NCBI GenBank assembly: GCA_964493325.1
Contig: CAZBMD010000012.1
Coordinates: 1 to 31,682 of the forward strand
Direction: 5' to 3'
Source: CAZBMD01 sp964493325
Lineage (GTDB): Bacteria > Babelota > Babeliae > Babelales > RVW-14
DNA length: 31,682 bases
The position numbers and the translations under genes are program-made. Below are positions 7,859-15,460 of this stretch, one piece after another. Numbering within the stretch: position 1 is the first letter of the stretch; every line of letters begins with the position of its first letter. The notes below the pieces were generated by a model. It saw only the letters and a list, made by a program, of their open reading frames with translations. It was not told the DNA's origin and searched no databases.

Positions 7859-7892
7859 AAAAGAGCCGCTTGAAAAAGTGGCTCTTTTTTTT
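7859..7892 (+). terminator. Rho-independent terminator of the FolC-like gene
   Basis: GAGCCGCTT pairs with AAGTGGCTC (one G-T wobble) around a GAAA tetraloop, followed by an 8-T run. It lies 25 bases after the stop. Confidence 0.92.
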
Positions 7893-7913
7893 GATCTATT
7901 TTTAAGTATGGCA

Positions 7914-8043
7914 TGAATTTGTAAAGTGGCACTTTACATTTATCAAAGAGTGACCAATTGCAGGATATGGGAGATATTTTGTGCGTATTTTGTTTTAGCT
8001 CTTATCGTTTTTTTGATAATGTTGGCAAAGAGCAAAAGTTGCT
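7914..8043 (+). repeat. 130-bp direct repeat, left copy (upstream of ankyrin gene)
   Basis: This copy aligns base for base, without length change, to 9470-9599 on the far side of the ankyrin gene. I estimate about three quarters identity by eye. The shared core blocks are TGAATTTGTAAAGTGG, TTTAGCTCTTATCG and AAAAGTTGCT. It begins with a palindrome, GTAAAGTG-G-CACTTTAC (7921-7937), that is perfect here and slightly broken in the right copy. The rest of the 7834-8154 gap is AT-rich and holds only the FolC-side terminator and the ankyrin ribosome site. Confidence 0.8.
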
Positions 8044-8154
8044 TTTTTGCTAATAAGTATTAGTTTTTTTATTTTATTTAATAATTATTTTTATTTGTGT
8101 ATTATTTTTATATGAGATTAAAATTAAATTTTTATCTAAGAAATGGGAGCTTTT

Positions 8155-9372
8155 ATGAAAAATGCCAAATTCTTGCATGTGATGCTGTGTGGGTTACTAG
8201 CGACAGGTAGTCTTGTAAGCAAAGTTGAAGATGCAGTAAGTGAATCATCATCTCTAGCGAGTGAAATTGGGCAAAGGACAATTAGTGCCTTGAGGCGCAT
8301 TGTGCGGCAAGAAGATCCTTCGATTGCTTTGGAATATGCTTTAAAGCTCCTGAAGCAGTGTAAAGCAGACTTACTAAAAACCGATTCATATAGCGATCCA
8401 TATCTAGATATGATTCAACGTTTAGAGTTAAACATACCTAAGGCTCATGAAAAAGCCTACTTAGATGAGCTGTCAGGCTTAAAGCAGAAATCAGATAAAT
8501 TGGCTCAAGAATTCAAAAGCAAGGCGAGTGATTGCGATGAAGCTTGTGAGACTGCTTTATATTGTGCTGCAGCAGTAGGCGATGAGTCATGCATTCGAGA
8601 TCTTATACAGCAAGGAGCTAACGTTAATGCTTATGTTTTAGGGCATGATCTATACATCAAGGGCCGTACGGCTTTGAGCATTGCAGCTCAGAATGGTCAC
8701 TTAAAATGTGTTCAGGACTTGCTTAAGAATGGTGCAGATGCTAGAAAAATTAATAGAGGTGGTTATACTGCGTTGAAATTTGCAGTTCAGGAGAGGCATT
8801 TGGAATGTGTTAAAGAGCTGATTAATGGTGGCGCAGATGTTAATGATGGATCTATTTATAAAGCAGCAGAAAATGGGTGTGTTGATTGTTTGAGAATTTT
8901 GCTTGAGTCTGGGTCTAATGTTGATAAGGCTGTAGAGAAAATAAGCTATCAGAGTGAATCATTCCAAAGTCTAGATGTCATTGAGCGGTTTCTGCTTTGG
9001 AATAATAAGATGGAATATAATGAAGGAGCAACAGCTCTTCATATAGCAGCAAAGAATGGTCACGTCGAGTGTCTTAGGACTTTAATCGAAGCTAAGGCTA
9101 ATGTTAACCTACAAGATAAAAAGGGAAAGTCTGCCCTTCATGCAGCTGCAAAGAATGGTCACGTCGAGTGTCTTAGGACTTTAATTGATTCTGGAGCTGA
9201 CCCTAAGATACTAGATTCTGAAGGGCAAACGGCTTTAGATCTTGCTACAAAATTCAAGAAAGAAGATGTTGTAAGATTTTTGAGAGAAAAGCAGAATCAA
9301 GTCGAAGAGCAAGATCCAGCAAGAAGCTCTTTTTGGTATAAGATAAAAAAATTTTTCGGCATGGGTAAATAG
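8155..9372 (+). CDS. Secreted ankyrin-repeat protein
   Basis: The 405-aa protein has an N-terminal signal peptide (hydrophobic FLHVMLCGLLATGSLVS, about 6-22), then a helical region (25-125). About seven ankyrin repeats follow between residues 129 and 387, with signatures such as TALSIAAQNGHLKCVQDLL and ATALHIAAKNGHVECLRTL. It ends in a short basic-aromatic tail, FWYKIKKFFGMGK. Ankyrin repeats bind other proteins; with a signal peptide it is likely periplasmic, surface-exposed or host-directed. ATG 8155 (not 8143) has GGGAG at 8145-8149. Two neighbouring repeats share an identical 38-bp DNA stretch. The gene stands alone between two copies of a 130-bp repeat. Confidence 0.88.
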   Translation: MKNAKFLHVMLCGLLATGSLVSKVEDAVSESSSLASEIGQRTISALRRIVRQEDPSIALEYALKLLKQCKADLLKTDSYSDPYLDMIQRLELNIPKAHEKAYLDELSGLKQKSDKLAQEFKSKASDCDEACETALYCAAAVGDESCIRDLIQQGANVNAYVLGHDLYIKGRTALSIAAQNGHLKCVQDLLKNGADARKINRGGYTALKFAVQERHLECVKELINGGADVNDGSIYKAAENGCVDCLRILLESGSNVDKAVEKISYQSESFQSLDVIERFLLWNNKMEYNEGATALHIAAKNGHVECLRTLIEAKANVNLQDKKGKSALHAAAKNGHVECLRTLIDSGADPKILDSEGQTALDLATKFKKEDVVRFLREKQNQVEEQDPARSSFWYKIKKFFGMGK

Positions 9373-9410
9373 ACTTTTAATACCTAAATATACAAATTAG
9401 TGATTGATGT

Positions 9411-9439
9411 AGGGGCCTTTTCAGAGGCTCCTTTTTTTA
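9411..9439 (+). terminator. Terminator of the ankyrin gene
   Basis: AGGGGCC pairs with GGCTCCT (one wobble) around TTTTCAGA, followed by a 7-T run. It lies about 40 bases after the stop. Confidence 0.85.
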
Positions 9440-9469
9440 TTGATACAATCGATGTTCCTGTGAATATTG

Positions 9470-9599
9470 TGAATTTGTAAAGTGGTACTTTAAATTTGTC
9501 AAAAAGCGACTAATCGAATTATCTGGCCGTTGTTTTGTGTGTATCTTGCTTTAGCTCTTATCGAGAGCTTAATGATGTCTGTAAAGAGTAAAAGTTGCT
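9470..9599 (+). repeat. 130-bp direct repeat, right copy (downstream of ankyrin gene)
   Basis: This is the partner of 7914-8043, in the same orientation and of the same length. It lies after the ankyrin terminator and before the galU terminator. No coding frame of note crosses it. Together with the two terminators it accounts for the 9373-9674 gap. Confidence 0.8.
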
Positions 9600-9610
9600 G
9601 AAGTAGCTTT

Positions 9611-9646
9611 TGAAGAAAAAGAGAGAGGGGAGGCGTTTGCCTCCTC
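9611..9646 (-). terminator. Terminator of galU
   Basis: On the minus strand GGAGGC-AAAC-GCCTCC (extended to 8 bp) is followed by a pyrimidine tail CCTCTCTCTTTTTC. It lies about 30 bases past the galU stop. Confidence 0.75.
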
Positions 9647-9674
9647 CTACTTGATTTTTATAACATCAAAAATT

Positions 9675-10601
9675 TTAGAGCAATGTACTGCGCGATTTGC
9701 CAAGGGCATCTGCCTGACCTTGCATCACCAAATAGTCTCGATCCATAATTTTAAGATACTCAATCATCTCTTGAGCAAATTTTGGGTGTCTGAGCGCAAG
9801 CTCAATGTTAGCTTTCAAAAGCCCTATTGGCGTTCCAACATCGTAACGAGTACCCTGAATTTTGTAGGCAAAAACTTTTTCCCCAGACAACAAGAGCGAC
9901 TGGATTGCATCGGTTAGCTGAATTTCTCCACCAATGCCCACGCGCTGTTCCTCGAGCGCATCAAAAATGCCAGGCGAAAGAACATAGCGACCAACAATTG
10001 CAAGGTTAGATGGCGCATTGGCAATTGATGGTTTTTCAATCAGCTCTTTGACCTGAAAAAGGTTGGGTGAAAATTGTTTGCGGATGGCAATGACGCCATA
10101 GTTAGGCGCTTGGTCCATCGGCACTTCTTGAACCGCAATCACGTTGCATTTTTCTTGTGTAGAAATCTGAATAAGCTGAGCCATGCACGGCGATGGGCTG
10201 TTGATAATGTCGTCGGGAAGAAACACGGCTACGTGTTCTTTGTTGATCATGTGACGAGCAGTCCACACTGCGTGTCCAAGGCCACACGGCTCTTTTTGCC
10301 TGACATACATGAAGTTTGCTGCGTTGACGATTTTGGAAATACCGTCAATAAGCTCTTCTTTTTTTTTTGATTTGAGAAAACTTTCTAGTTCAGGACATGT
10401 ATCAAAGTGATCCTCGATCGTACTTTTATTTTTTCCTGTAACTACGATAAAATTTTTAATTCCAGAGCGTACACCTTCCTCTACAATGTACTGAATTGCC
10501 GGCTTATCGAGCAGAGGAAGCATTTCCTTTGGGGTTGTTTTAGTTGCCGGTAAAAACCGCGTACCAAGACCCCCAGCAGGAATTATTGCCTTTATTACCA
10601 T
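9675..10601 (-). CDS. galU: UTP--glucose-1-phosphate uridylyltransferase
   Basis: The 308-aa enzyme makes UDP-glucose from UTP and glucose-1-phosphate for envelope glycans. The N-terminal nucleotide-binding signature AGGLGTRFLPATKTTPKE (9-26) and LDKPAIQYIVEEGVRSG are typical GalU. So are FLPDDII, ELIEKP and GEIQLTDAIQSLL with YDVGTPIGLLKANI. The length is normal. The start is ATG 10601, with GGAAGGTGAG just upstream. The gene is last in a minus-strand run mraY-pheS-galU with 44 bases between pheS and galU, and its own terminator follows. Confidence 0.95.
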   Translation of the reverse strand: MVIKAIIPAGGLGTRFLPATKTTPKEMLPLLDKPAIQYIVEEGVRSGIKNFIVVTGKNKSTIEDHFDTCPELESFLKSKKKEELIDGISKIVNAANFMYVRQKEPCGLGHAVWTARHMINKEHVAVFLPDDIINSPSPCMAQLIQISTQEKCNVIAVQEVPMDQAPNYGVIAIRKQFSPNLFQVKELIEKPSIANAPSNLAIVGRYVLSPGIFDALEEQRVGIGGEIQLTDAIQSLLLSGEKVFAYKIQGTRYDVGTPIGLLKANIELALRHPKFAQEMIEYLKIMDRDYLVMQGQADALGKSRSTLL

Positions 10602-10645
10602 TACTCACCTTCCTTACCACGTTCCCTTTTCCTCTTCCTACTTCT

Positions 10646-11680
10646 TCAAAATTGCTCTAAAAATTTTAGCTTTCCTCCGTATAAGTGCCTGATGTCATCG
10701 ATACCGTATTTCAGCATGGCAAGCCGCGTGAGTCCAAAACCAAACGCAAACCCAGAATAGATGTCAGGGTCTATGCCCCCAGCTCGAAGGACATTTGGAT
10801 GAATCATGCCGCCCGGAAATACTTCTACCCATGTTGATTTTTTACATACTGAACAGCCGCCGGAGCAAAACTGACAGCGCATGTCAATTTCAACACCTGG
10901 TTCAACAAATGGAAAAAATCCTGGCCGAATACGAATATCAAGCTCATCTTTTTTAAACAGTGCTTTCAAAAATGTTTGTGCTGTACCAAACAGGTGTGCT
11001 AGCGAAACTTTTTTATCAATGAAAAAGCCTTCACATTGCATGAACATAAAATCATGCGAGGCATCAACTGCTTCGTGCCGGTAGGTGCGTCCTGGTACAA
11101 CAGCTGCGATAGGCAACGATTTTGATTCCATAGATCGCACTTGTACGGGTGAGGTGTGGGTTCGCAACAAGCGTCCCGGTAGATCTACCCAAAAGGTGTC
11201 ATACATGTCGCGTGCGGGATGGTCGGCAGGAATATTAAGTCCGGTGAAGTTATAAAAATCGGTTTCAAGTTCTGGACCGTCAAGAATTTCATAACCCATG
11301 GAAATGAAAATATCTTCAATTTCTTCGATAAATCGAGTAAATGGGTGCAAATGGCCCTGCTGAGAAGCGCCGCGTAGAGCGGTAATATCAAAGTTTTCTT
11401 TTTTAAAGTTGGCGGCTTGAGACACTTGAATGATAATCAGCTCTTTGCGCTCTTGAATTTTTTGTTCAGCATCGCTGCGCAGTTTTATCAGGAGCGGCCC
11501 AACAACTTTTTTTTCATCTAATGATAGGGTTTTTAGCTGCGCCATGAGCTCGGTGATTATTCCTTTTTTCCCTAAAAAGTGAACGCGTACGTCTTCGAGC
11601 ATTTTGAGTGTAGTCGTCTGTGCCAATGCGGTATCAAAGTTCTGAGAGATTATCAGAATTTGTTGAGTGAGAGGTTGCAT
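10646..11680 (-). CDS. pheS: Phenylalanine--tRNA ligase alpha subunit
   Basis: The 344-aa protein is of normal bacterial PheS length. It has an N-terminal coiled-coil arm (about 1-90), then the class II catalytic core with LHPFTRFIEEIEDIF, GPELETDFYNF and HEAVDASHDFMFMQCEG (motif 2, about 202-218). The motif 3 region GFAFGFGLTRLAMLKYGI lies near the C-terminus. A four-cysteine cluster (Cys269, 272, 276, 279), probably a zinc site found in many bacterial PheS, precedes VEVFPGGMIHPNVL. The enzyme is normally (alpha-beta)2 with PheT, but no pheT lies beside it in this window, which is unusual. AAGGAAG lies four bases before the ATG. Confidence 0.96.
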   Translation of the reverse strand: MQPLTQQILIISQNFDTALAQTTTLKMLEDVRVHFLGKKGIITELMAQLKTLSLDEKKVVGPLLIKLRSDAEQKIQERKELIIIQVSQAANFKKENFDITALRGASQQGHLHPFTRFIEEIEDIFISMGYEILDGPELETDFYNFTGLNIPADHPARDMYDTFWVDLPGRLLRTHTSPVQVRSMESKSLPIAAVVPGRTYRHEAVDASHDFMFMQCEGFFIDKKVSLAHLFGTAQTFLKALFKKDELDIRIRPGFFPFVEPGVEIDMRCQFCSGGCSVCKKSTWVEVFPGGMIHPNVLRAGGIDPDIYSGFAFGFGLTRLAMLKYGIDDIRHLYGGKLKFLEQF

Positions 11681-11801
11681 ACATCTTCCTTATCTTCGTA
11701 GAGTCCTGTGGCGTACAAGCAAAAAACCGCTTGGACATGTCTTAAAAGCGTAGCAATTTTTATCGATTTTACCAGCATGACGTAACGAGTAACAATATTT
11801 T

Positions 11802-12866
11802 TCAACGAATTTTGAGCGTCAGCAGCGTCAGAAGCGCAAGAATAATTGATATGATCCAAAAACGCACCGTAATTTTTGGTTCATGCCAACCGATAAGTTC
11901 AAAGTGATGGTGAATGGGTGCCATTTTAAAGACTCGCTTTCCAAACACTTTAAATGAGAATACTTGCATAATTACCGAGACTGTTTCCATGACAAATATA
12001 CCTCCACAAATCAGAAGCAGCAGCTCTTGTCGAGCAATCAGTGCGAGCAGTGCAAGCCCAGCTCCAAGAGCCAGCGAGCCCACATCGCCCATAAAAATTT
12101 GAGCAGGGTGTGTGTTGTACCACAAAAAGCCAAATAGGGCACCAATCAGCGATGCCGCAACAACGGCAAGTTCAGCGCTACCTGCAAACGGGATGTATAA
12201 ATATGATGAAAATGCTTTGTGCCCGGCAAGGTAGGCGATGACGGCATAGGCCGAAAAATTAGAAATCAATGGTCCTGCGGCAAGTCCGTCAAGGCCATCG
12301 GTAAGGTTAACAGCGTTACTAGTAGAAACCACAATAAACGCTCCCCATGGGATGAGCATTAGGCCAAAATAAGGATTAAAGGACTTAATAAAGGGGACGC
12401 AAATATGTGGGTCTGGGTTGATTAAAAAATACCACAAACTGACAACAAGGAGAGCTAGTCCTATTTGCATCCAAAATTTAAGGCGTGCAGAGATGCCCTT
12501 GTGATAGATTATTTTAAACCAATCATCAAGGAATCCTATCAATCCAAAACCCAAAAAGCACAGCATAAAAATCCAAACAGAGACTTTGCTCAAATCGTTC
12601 CACAGCAGCGTGTTGATGATAAAAACGGTGAGGATAAAAAGCCCACCCATGGTTGGTGTATTATTTTTTTTCTGATGACTTTCAGGCGTCCATTCTCGTA
12701 CACGTGAACGAAAAAATCGTTGCGACTGCTTGATAAACCAGTTGCCGATTAGAAATGATAAAAAAAGTGAACACAGTAATGCCGAAATAGAACGCACGGT
12801 GACGTAGTGAAGGATATTGAGCCAAGAATAATGAGATTGTAGATGATGAGCAATGTGGTAAATCAT
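11802..12866 (-). CDS. mraY: Phospho-N-acetylmuramoyl-pentapeptide-transferase
   Basis: The roughly 354-aa, ten-helix membrane enzyme transfers phospho-MurNAc-pentapeptide to undecaprenyl phosphate, giving lipid I. Seen are PESHQKKNNTPTMGG (61-75), the Mg site LDDWFKII (113-120), NAVNLTDGLDGLAAGP (184-199), FMGDVGSLALGAG and the HHHFELIGWHEPKI loop (about 319-332). The start is uncertain. The frame is open to 12944, but homology-style alignment of the N-terminus (MIYHIAHHL) favours ATG 12866; neither start has a clear ribosome site. The gene is not in a dcw cluster: its neighbours are pheS and the divergent ruvX, while murC lies 12 kb away. Confidence 0.93.
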   Translation of the reverse strand: MIYHIAHHLQSHYSWLNILHYVTVRSISALLCSLFLSFLIGNWFIKQSQRFFRSRVREWTPESHQKKNNTPTMGGLFILTVFIINTLLWNDLSKVSVWIFMLCFLGFGLIGFLDDWFKIIYHKGISARLKFWMQIGLALLVVSLWYFLINPDPHICVPFIKSFNPYFGLMLIPWGAFIVVSTSNAVNLTDGLDGLAAGPLISNFSAYAVIAYLAGHKAFSSYLYIPFAGSAELAVVAASLIGALFGFLWYNTHPAQIFMGDVGSLALGAGLALLALIARQELLLLICGGIFVMETVSVIMQVFSFKVFGKRVFKMAPIHHHFELIGWHEPKITVRFWIISIILALLTLLTLKIR

Positions 12867-12982
12867 CGAATATAAATCGCTTTTATGAAACCAATAAAAT
12901 GATAAGAGTAACCCTGTTTGTAGGTATTGATAGTATACCATCAAAAAGCGATTTTTTGAGAAGCATTTTACTTTTGCTCCAA

Positions 12983-13011
12983 TTGGAAGGATGACCTTTC
13001 TGTGCTATCAT
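12983..13011 (+). promoter_or_regulatory. Sigma70-like promoter of ruvX
   Basis: TTGGAA (12983-12988) and TATCAT (13006-13011) are separated by 17 bases, 48 bases before the ruvX ATG, in the divergent spacer with mraY. Confidence 0.6.
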
Positions 13012-13058
13012 GATTCTTGTAGCGATAATCAATCCTCTTTTTTTACGAAAAAAAATTC

Positions 13059-13490
13059 ATGAAAATTTTAGCACTTGATCTTGGTGACCGCTGGGTTGGC
13101 TCAGCAATTTCTGACGGCCTTGGTATTTCTTGCAAACCGTATCAAACAGTTGAGCTTGAACAGCTTGAAGAATTTCTTACACGTACTCTTGTGGCCGAGC
13201 GTATTTCAACGGTTGTTGTTGGGTATCCAAAAACAGTTTCTAGTGGGACTGAAAGCGATCAGACAAAAAAAATTGTTGCTACCAAAGAAGCTCTTGAGCT
13301 TAAATTTGCAGACGTTAATGGACAAGCAATTACATGGGTTTTGTGGGATGAGCGTTTGAGTAGCAAGCGAGCAGCTCAAGGTAAACTGTCGCTTGATAAA
13401 GATGCAAAAATGAAAAGCCACTCTGTTGCTGCTGCTTTTATTTTGCAGACTTACCTTGATTACTTGGCATTTCAGAAAAGTGATTTTTAA
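13059..13490 (+). CDS. ruvX: RuvX/YqgF family (putative Holliday junction resolvase / rRNA-processing nuclease)
   Basis: The 143-aa RNase H-fold protein is of normal length. It has LALDLGDRWVGSAISD (4-19, catalytic Asp7), VVVGYPKT (52-59) and WDERLSSKRA (96-105, acidic pair Asp97/Glu98). The C-terminal HSVAAAFILQTYLD (121-134) is where the family usually has an Asp before the AA pair; here that position is His121. The family acts on 5' ends of pre-16S rRNA in E. coli and has been proposed as a Holliday junction resolvase. The ribosome site is weak (A-rich only). The stop overlaps the stop of the convergent Cys-rich gene by 3 bases. Confidence 0.9.
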   Translation: MKILALDLGDRWVGSAISDGLGISCKPYQTVELEQLEEFLTRTLVAERISTVVVGYPKTVSSGTESDQTKKIVATKEALELKFADVNGQAITWVLWDERLSSKRAAQGKLSLDKDAKMKSHSVAAAFILQTYLDYLAFQKSDF

Positions 13491-13858
13491 ATTTCTGTAT
13501 TGTCAGCTATAAATTCTTGCAAAGCATAAATATCAAGACCGTAGTATTTCATGCACTGGTAGACAAGAGCACACGTGCAAATACTGCCAGAAACAACATG
13601 ATGAGATCCTGCAAATCGAATAACTTTTTCAATGCTGTGCAGTAGTCCACAAGCAAGCCCTGATCCTGTACATGTTTCAGGGTTGCCATCGCAGTCAAAT
13701 ATTGGGTTATCTTTTGCCCAGAGAAGGTATTCTTGTACCCTTTCTACAATGCTTTTTTCATCTTCTTCATGAGCATGTTGCATACCAAGTACGGTGGAGT
13801 TGTTGCAGGTTGTTAGCATTGTAATACCGAGCATGAGTGAGAATAAAAATTTATTCAT
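13487..13858 (-). CDS. Small secreted cysteine-rich protein, unknown
   Basis: The 123-aa protein is not recognised. An N-terminal signal peptide (MNKFLFSLMLGITMLTTC, hydrophobic to about residue 18, possible cleavage after VLG at 25) is followed by an acidic helix EEDEKSIVERVQEYLLWAKD. Six cysteines lie at residues 56, 63, 70, 94, 96 and 102, which could form three disulfides after export. The C-terminal half, SGLACGLLHSIEKVIRFAGS and CALVYQCMKYYGLD, looks helical. ATG 13858 has AAAGGA about six bases upstream; the upstream extension to 13894 lacks a site. It is convergent with ruvX and shares stop-codon bases with it. Confidence 0.7.
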   Translation of the reverse strand: MNKFLFSLMLGITMLTTCNNSTVLGMQHAHEEDEKSIVERVQEYLLWAKDNPIFDCDGNPETCTGSGLACGLLHSIEKVIRFAGSHHVVSGSICTCALVYQCMKYYGLDIYALQEFIADNTEI

Positions 13859-14010
13859 CAGAGGTCCTTTTTTATGATGGTTATTTTTTATCATTGTTTG
13901 TAATGTGTAAACCGATCTTGTCTTAGTTTATTAAAGAGCAGTGCTTTTTAATATTTCGTAGGCATACATAAGAGAATTTTACATAACGATAAGATGTTGT
14001 CGAGGTGCTG

Positions 14011-15219
14011 TCAAGATTTCGATGAATCGATTGGATCTATGATAAACTCGCTATCATCGAGTAGTTTTTTTCTCAGCGACCCAACATTGTCCACGTTGCC
14101 AATCATGACAAATCCCTTCAACCTTCCGTCAAGCGTTAAAAATTTGTGATAACTTTCAGTTGTTCGTTTGAAGTGAGCGGCATAATGTTGTGGAGGGTTA
14201 TTGACCGGGCCACAGGTGACAAATTTTGTGCCAAAAATATTTGAGCTCGTGACTATCAGAGTGCCTGCATATTTTTTAGGATTTCCCAGCATGCCATGTG
14301 CGGCTGCCATGCCTTGCAGAATGGCATCTGTCCAGAGGCAACTCTGAATAAGATCTCCTGATAATTGATTGCGAACAAGGCACACGTCGCCTCCAGCAAA
14401 AATATTTGGAATATTGGTTTGCATGAACTCATTGGTAATAATTCCTGATTCGGAGCAGGTAATGCCCGCTTCGCGTGCAAGAGGGGTTGATAGCATGCCG
14501 CCCGTTGCAAAGATAACAAGATCTGATGGCAAATTCTGTCCAGTGCTAAGCGTTACGCCGGTGACTGTGCTATCGCCAATAATTTTTTTGACGGTGCAGT
14601 TGGTGTGTAATGTGACGTTGAATTTTGTCATGAGCGATTTTAAAAGATCTGACCCTTCTTGGTCAATCTGTTGTCCAAGCACTTGGTTGCCGCGCTCGAT
14701 GACATCTATCTGCAGGTTGTACGCTGTCAGTGCGTCGGCACATTCAAGACCCGAAAGTCCAGCTCCAATAACCGTTGCTCGCTTGATATTATTTTGTGTA
14801 ATGCATGCAGCAAGAGCTTTGGTGTCTTGTAGATCGTAAAACGAAAAAACATTTGCAAGTTGGTTACCAGGAATGGGAAGGCGTGGTGCTGTGCGTCCTG
14901 TGCCAATAAAAAGATAGTCATACTCAAGGTGATCACCTGATTCAAGTCTGATGCGATTGAGGGTTGGCTCAATATGCGTAACTTTTGTGCCTCGTAGTAG
15001 TTTGATGTTGTTGGCATCAAAATATTCTTGCGGCTTGGTGGCCACCTGTTCAGCTGTTTTACTCCCTGCAAGAAAGTCTGCAAGCAGGCAGCGGTTGTAC
15101 GGCATCTCTTGTTCTGCGGTGATGCAGGTTATGTCGATTGTTTTATCTAGATCACGCAGTTTGACTGCTGCTCCAAGTCCGGCAGCGCTGGCGCCAATAA
15201 TTAGAAATTTTTTGTTCAT
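14011..15219 (-). CDS. FAD-dependent pyridine nucleotide-disulfide family oxidoreductase (NirB/rubredoxin-reductase-like)
   Basis: The 402-aa flavoprotein has two Rossmann dinucleotide motifs: GASAAG (9-14, FAD) and VIGAGLSGLECADAL (150-164, NAD(P)H). The FAD-closing motif IFAGGDVC also occurs. The region MPYNRCLLADFL (39-50) matches the PYxR-type segment of NADH-rubredoxin/nitrite reductase-like enzymes rather than dihydrolipoamide dehydrogenases, and no CxxxxC redox pair is seen in it. It probably passes electrons from NAD(P)H to a small redox carrier; the partner is not in the window. No good ribosome site lies before the ATG at 15219. The gene stands alone. Confidence 0.82.
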   Translation of the reverse strand: MNKKFLIIGASAAGLGAAVKLRDLDKTIDITCITAEQEMPYNRCLLADFLAGSKTAEQVATKPQEYFDANNIKLLRGTKVTHIEPTLNRIRLESGDHLEYDYLFIGTGRTAPRLPIPGNQLANVFSFYDLQDTKALAACITQNNIKRATVIGAGLSGLECADALTAYNLQIDVIERGNQVLGQQIDQEGSDLLKSLMTKFNVTLHTNCTVKKIIGDSTVTGVTLSTGQNLPSDLVIFATGGMLSTPLAREAGITCSESGIITNEFMQTNIPNIFAGGDVCLVRNQLSGDLIQSCLWTDAILQGMAAAHGMLGNPKKYAGTLIVTSSNIFGTKFVTCGPVNNPPQHYAAHFKRTTESYHKFLTLDGRLKGFVMIGNVDNVGSLRKKLLDDSEFIIDPIDSSKS

Positions 15220-15460
15220 AATAATACGCTATCTTAAAAATGTCGGGATACAGTTATATTGATTATCGGATACAAGGTAACAGTATATCAGACTTGTTTT
15301 TGGAAGAAATATAATCAAGATATCCATGTTGTTTTTGCATCAAAAACTTCAAAAATACTTGTAAATACATTCTTTTTATGTAATTCTACCCGAACTATTT
15401 CTGAATGATAGCTGTTGGTTTTATTGATGTGGTTTAAATATCTATCGAAACGTTGAAAAA

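Noticed and set aside
11653..11859. 68-codon minus-strand frame between mraY and pheS
   Set aside because: It overlaps both neighbouring genes, and has no ribosome site and no protein-like composition.
14369..14839. 156-codon plus-strand frame opposite the FAD oxidoreductase
   Set aside because: The minus strand carries a full flavoprotein with all motifs in register; the plus frame has no ribosome site or known motif.
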